From DATLCI01 sp046714215 (GTDB lineage: Bacteria > Acidobacteriota > Terriglobia > Terriglobales > Acidobacteriaceae): a stretch of 5,922 bases of DNA. Position numbers and translations under genes: made by a program. Positions 4,870 to 5,922 of this stretch are shown piece by piece; the stretch's first letter is position 1, and every line of letters starts with the position of its first letter. The notes under the pieces are model-generated. The model was not told where the DNA came from. It did not search any database and worked only from the letters and a program-made list of their open reading frames with translations. Location: assembly GCA_046714215.1 (NCBI GenBank), contig JBKKBM010000033.1, forward strand, positions 1-5,922. Direction: 5' to 3'.

Positions 4870-5922
4870 ATGGAACACAAAATAACCCCCGAGGGCGACG
4901 ACGGCGCGCTTGTCGTCGTCGAGATTTTGACCCCCGAAGTTCGGACGAATGAAGTCCCGGCTAATGAAGTCCGCGCCAGCGAAGTCCTGTTGAAAGCCGG
5001 CGCCTTACAGAACGCCATCTTCAACAGTGCCAACTTCTCCAGCATCGCCACCGACGCGAAGGGTGTGATCCAGATCTTCAACGTCGGGGCGGAGCGCATG
5101 CTGGGCTACGCCGCCGCCGACGTGATGAACCAAATCACTCCGGCTGACATCTCCGATCCCATGGAGTTGGTGGCGCGCGCCGAAGCCTTGAGCCTGGAGC
5201 TGGGGACCACGATCACGCCGGGCTTTGAGGCCTTGGTCTTCAAGGCCTCGCGCGGCATCGAAGACATCTACGAGCTGACCTACATCCGCAAGGATGGCAG
5301 CCGCTTTCCCGCAGTGGTGTCGGTCACGGCGCTACGCGACGATAAGAAAACGATCATCGGCTATCTGTTGATCGGCACGGATAATACCGCGCGCAAGCAG
5401 GCCGAAGAGGCGCTGCGCAAGGCGGGAGCCCTGCAAAGCGCGATTTTCAATAGCGCCAATTTCTCGAGTATCGCCACGGACGCGAAGGGCGTCATCCAGA
5501 TTTTCAACGTCGGCGCGGAGCGCATGCTGGGCTACACGGCGGCCGAAGTGATGAACAAGATCACGCCGGCGGACATTTCCGATCCGCGGGAAGTGATCGC
5601 GCGCGCCAAGGCGTTGAGCATCGAACTGGCGACCACGATTACGCCGGGGTTCGAGGCGTTGGTGTTCAAGGCGTCGCGCGGGATTGAGGACATCTATGAA
5701 TTGACCTACATCCGCAAGGACGGCAGCCGCTTCCCAGCGGTCGTGTCGGTCACCGCCCTGCGCAATGATCGTGGCGCCATCATCGGCTATCTGTTGATCG
5801 GCACGGATAATACCGCGCGCAAGCTGGTCGAGGCCGAGCAAAAAAAGCTCGATCAGCGCCTGCGCGACCAGCAGTTCTACACGCGTTCCCTCATCGAATC
5901 CAACATCGACGCGCTGATGACC
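4870..5922 (+). CDS. multi-PAS sensor protein, probably a (hybrid) histidine kinase (3' end outside window)
   Basis: The frame is open from ATG 4870 to the window edge (351 codons). Residues 23-42 are a fivefold-periodic EV-x-x-N/S segment. Two PAS S-box units follow: 42-176 and 184-318. Each carries FNSANFSSIATDAKGVI, FNVGAERMLGY, a PAC-like segment with YIRKDGSRFP, and IGYLLIGTDNTARK. After 318 a helix rich in charged residues (EAEQKKLDQRLRDQQFYTRS) leads to SLIESNIDALMT, the usual opening of a further PAS domain. I recall these PAS sequences from large cytoplasmic PAS-rich sensor kinases in Acidobacteriota and Proteobacteria. The kinase and any receiver parts would lie beyond the window, so the output is inferred. 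No signal peptide or membrane helix is visible. The Shine-Dalgarno is weak. It lies 11 bases after the receiver gene and is probably translated with it. Confidence 0.85.
   Translation, partial: MEHKITPEGDDGALVVVEILTPEVRTNEVPANEVRASEVLLKAGALQNAIFNSANFSSIATDAKGVIQIFNVGAERMLGYAAADVMNQITPADISDPMELVARAEALSLELGTTITPGFEALVFKASRGIEDIYELTYIRKDGSRFPAVVSVTALRDDKKTIIGYLLIGTDNTARKQAEEALRKAGALQSAIFNSANFSSIATDAKGVIQIFNVGAERMLGYTAAEVMNKITPADISDPREVIARAKALSIELATTITPGFEALVFKASRGIEDIYELTYIRKDGSRFPAVVSVTALRNDRGAIIGYLLIGTDNTARKLVEAEQKKLDQRLRDQQFYTRSLIESNIDALMT
4936..4995 (+). repeat. 15-bp minisatellite (4 units) inside the PAS gene
   Basis: Four in-frame 15-base units each begin GAAGT: GAAGTTCGGACGAAT, GAAGTCCCGGCTAAT, GAAGTCCGCGCCAGC, GAAGTCCTGTTGAAA. 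They encode EVRTN, EVPAN, EVRAS and EVLLK just before the first PAS domain. The first three are clearly related and the fourth grades into the PAS leader helix. Confidence 0.7.
4993..5823 (+). repeat. tandem duplication of a PAS unit (426-bp period)
   Basis: Codons 42-176 (4993-5397) align without gaps to codons 184-318 (5419-5823), offset by 142 codons. By hand I count 14 amino-acid differences in 135 positions. Synonymous differences are many through most of the unit. The last 45 bases (5353-5397 and 5779-5823) are identical. Confidence 0.9.

Noticed and set aside
4812..5099. Minus-strand frame with a pentapeptide-repeat-like pattern
   Set aside because: The period-five pattern comes from the 15-bp repeat of the plus-strand PAS gene read backwards; the plus strand has clear PAS domains.
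5332..5841. 169-codon minus-strand frame
   Set aside because: It is antisense to the duplicated PAS units and repeats its own sequence only because the PAS units do.

Overview
This is a GC-rich bacterial chromosome segment. It carries six protein genes or gene parts, one tRNA, one decayed gene end, and two long intergenic stretches packed with short repeats. I think the source is an Acidobacteriota (Terriglobia-like) genome. The reasons are the style of the intergenic repeats (CTTTAGCC hairpins, pieces resembling 'CATCCTGAGC...GAAGGACC', GCTCTT hexamers), a MerR-type DNA-binding domain fused to TPRs, and a small Cys/His protein of a kind I associate with that phylum. This assignment rests on memory and inference, not on a search.

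Layout, left to right. Positions 3-323 hold the end of a Pro/Ala-rich protein with two membrane helices. A complete tRNA-Thr(CGU) lies at 429-504. It is followed by a gene for a secreted beta-propeller protein resembling the SBP56/methanethiol oxidase family (557-1759). The gap 1760-2171 holds a structured dispersed repeat (copy A), a 16-unit hexamer array inside it, and then decamer, octamer and heptamer arrays back to back. A good promoter precedes a MerR-HTH/TPR regulator gene (2236-3147).

The gap 3148-3555 is a mosaic of repeats, including a 27-bp exact direct repeat, a 20-bp tandem pair and copy B of the structured repeat. The last ~69 codons of a zinc-type alcohol dehydrogenase/quinone oxidoreductase survive on the minus strand (3556-3765), bounded on the other side by copy C (3769-3925).

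The right third is a plus-strand signalling block. A small Cys/His protein gene (4045-4313) appears frameshifted: its Shine-Dalgarno and ATG are in one frame and its conserved core is in another. It is followed by a single-domain CheY-like response regulator (4439-4858). Eleven bases later comes a multi-PAS sensor protein (4870 to beyond the window end) with two nearly identical PAS units. The receiver and the PAS protein are probably co-transcribed and may be signalling partners. I see no CRISPR array, no transposase gene and no phage gene. The most unusual material is the repeat biology and the frameshift rather than a new enzymatic system.
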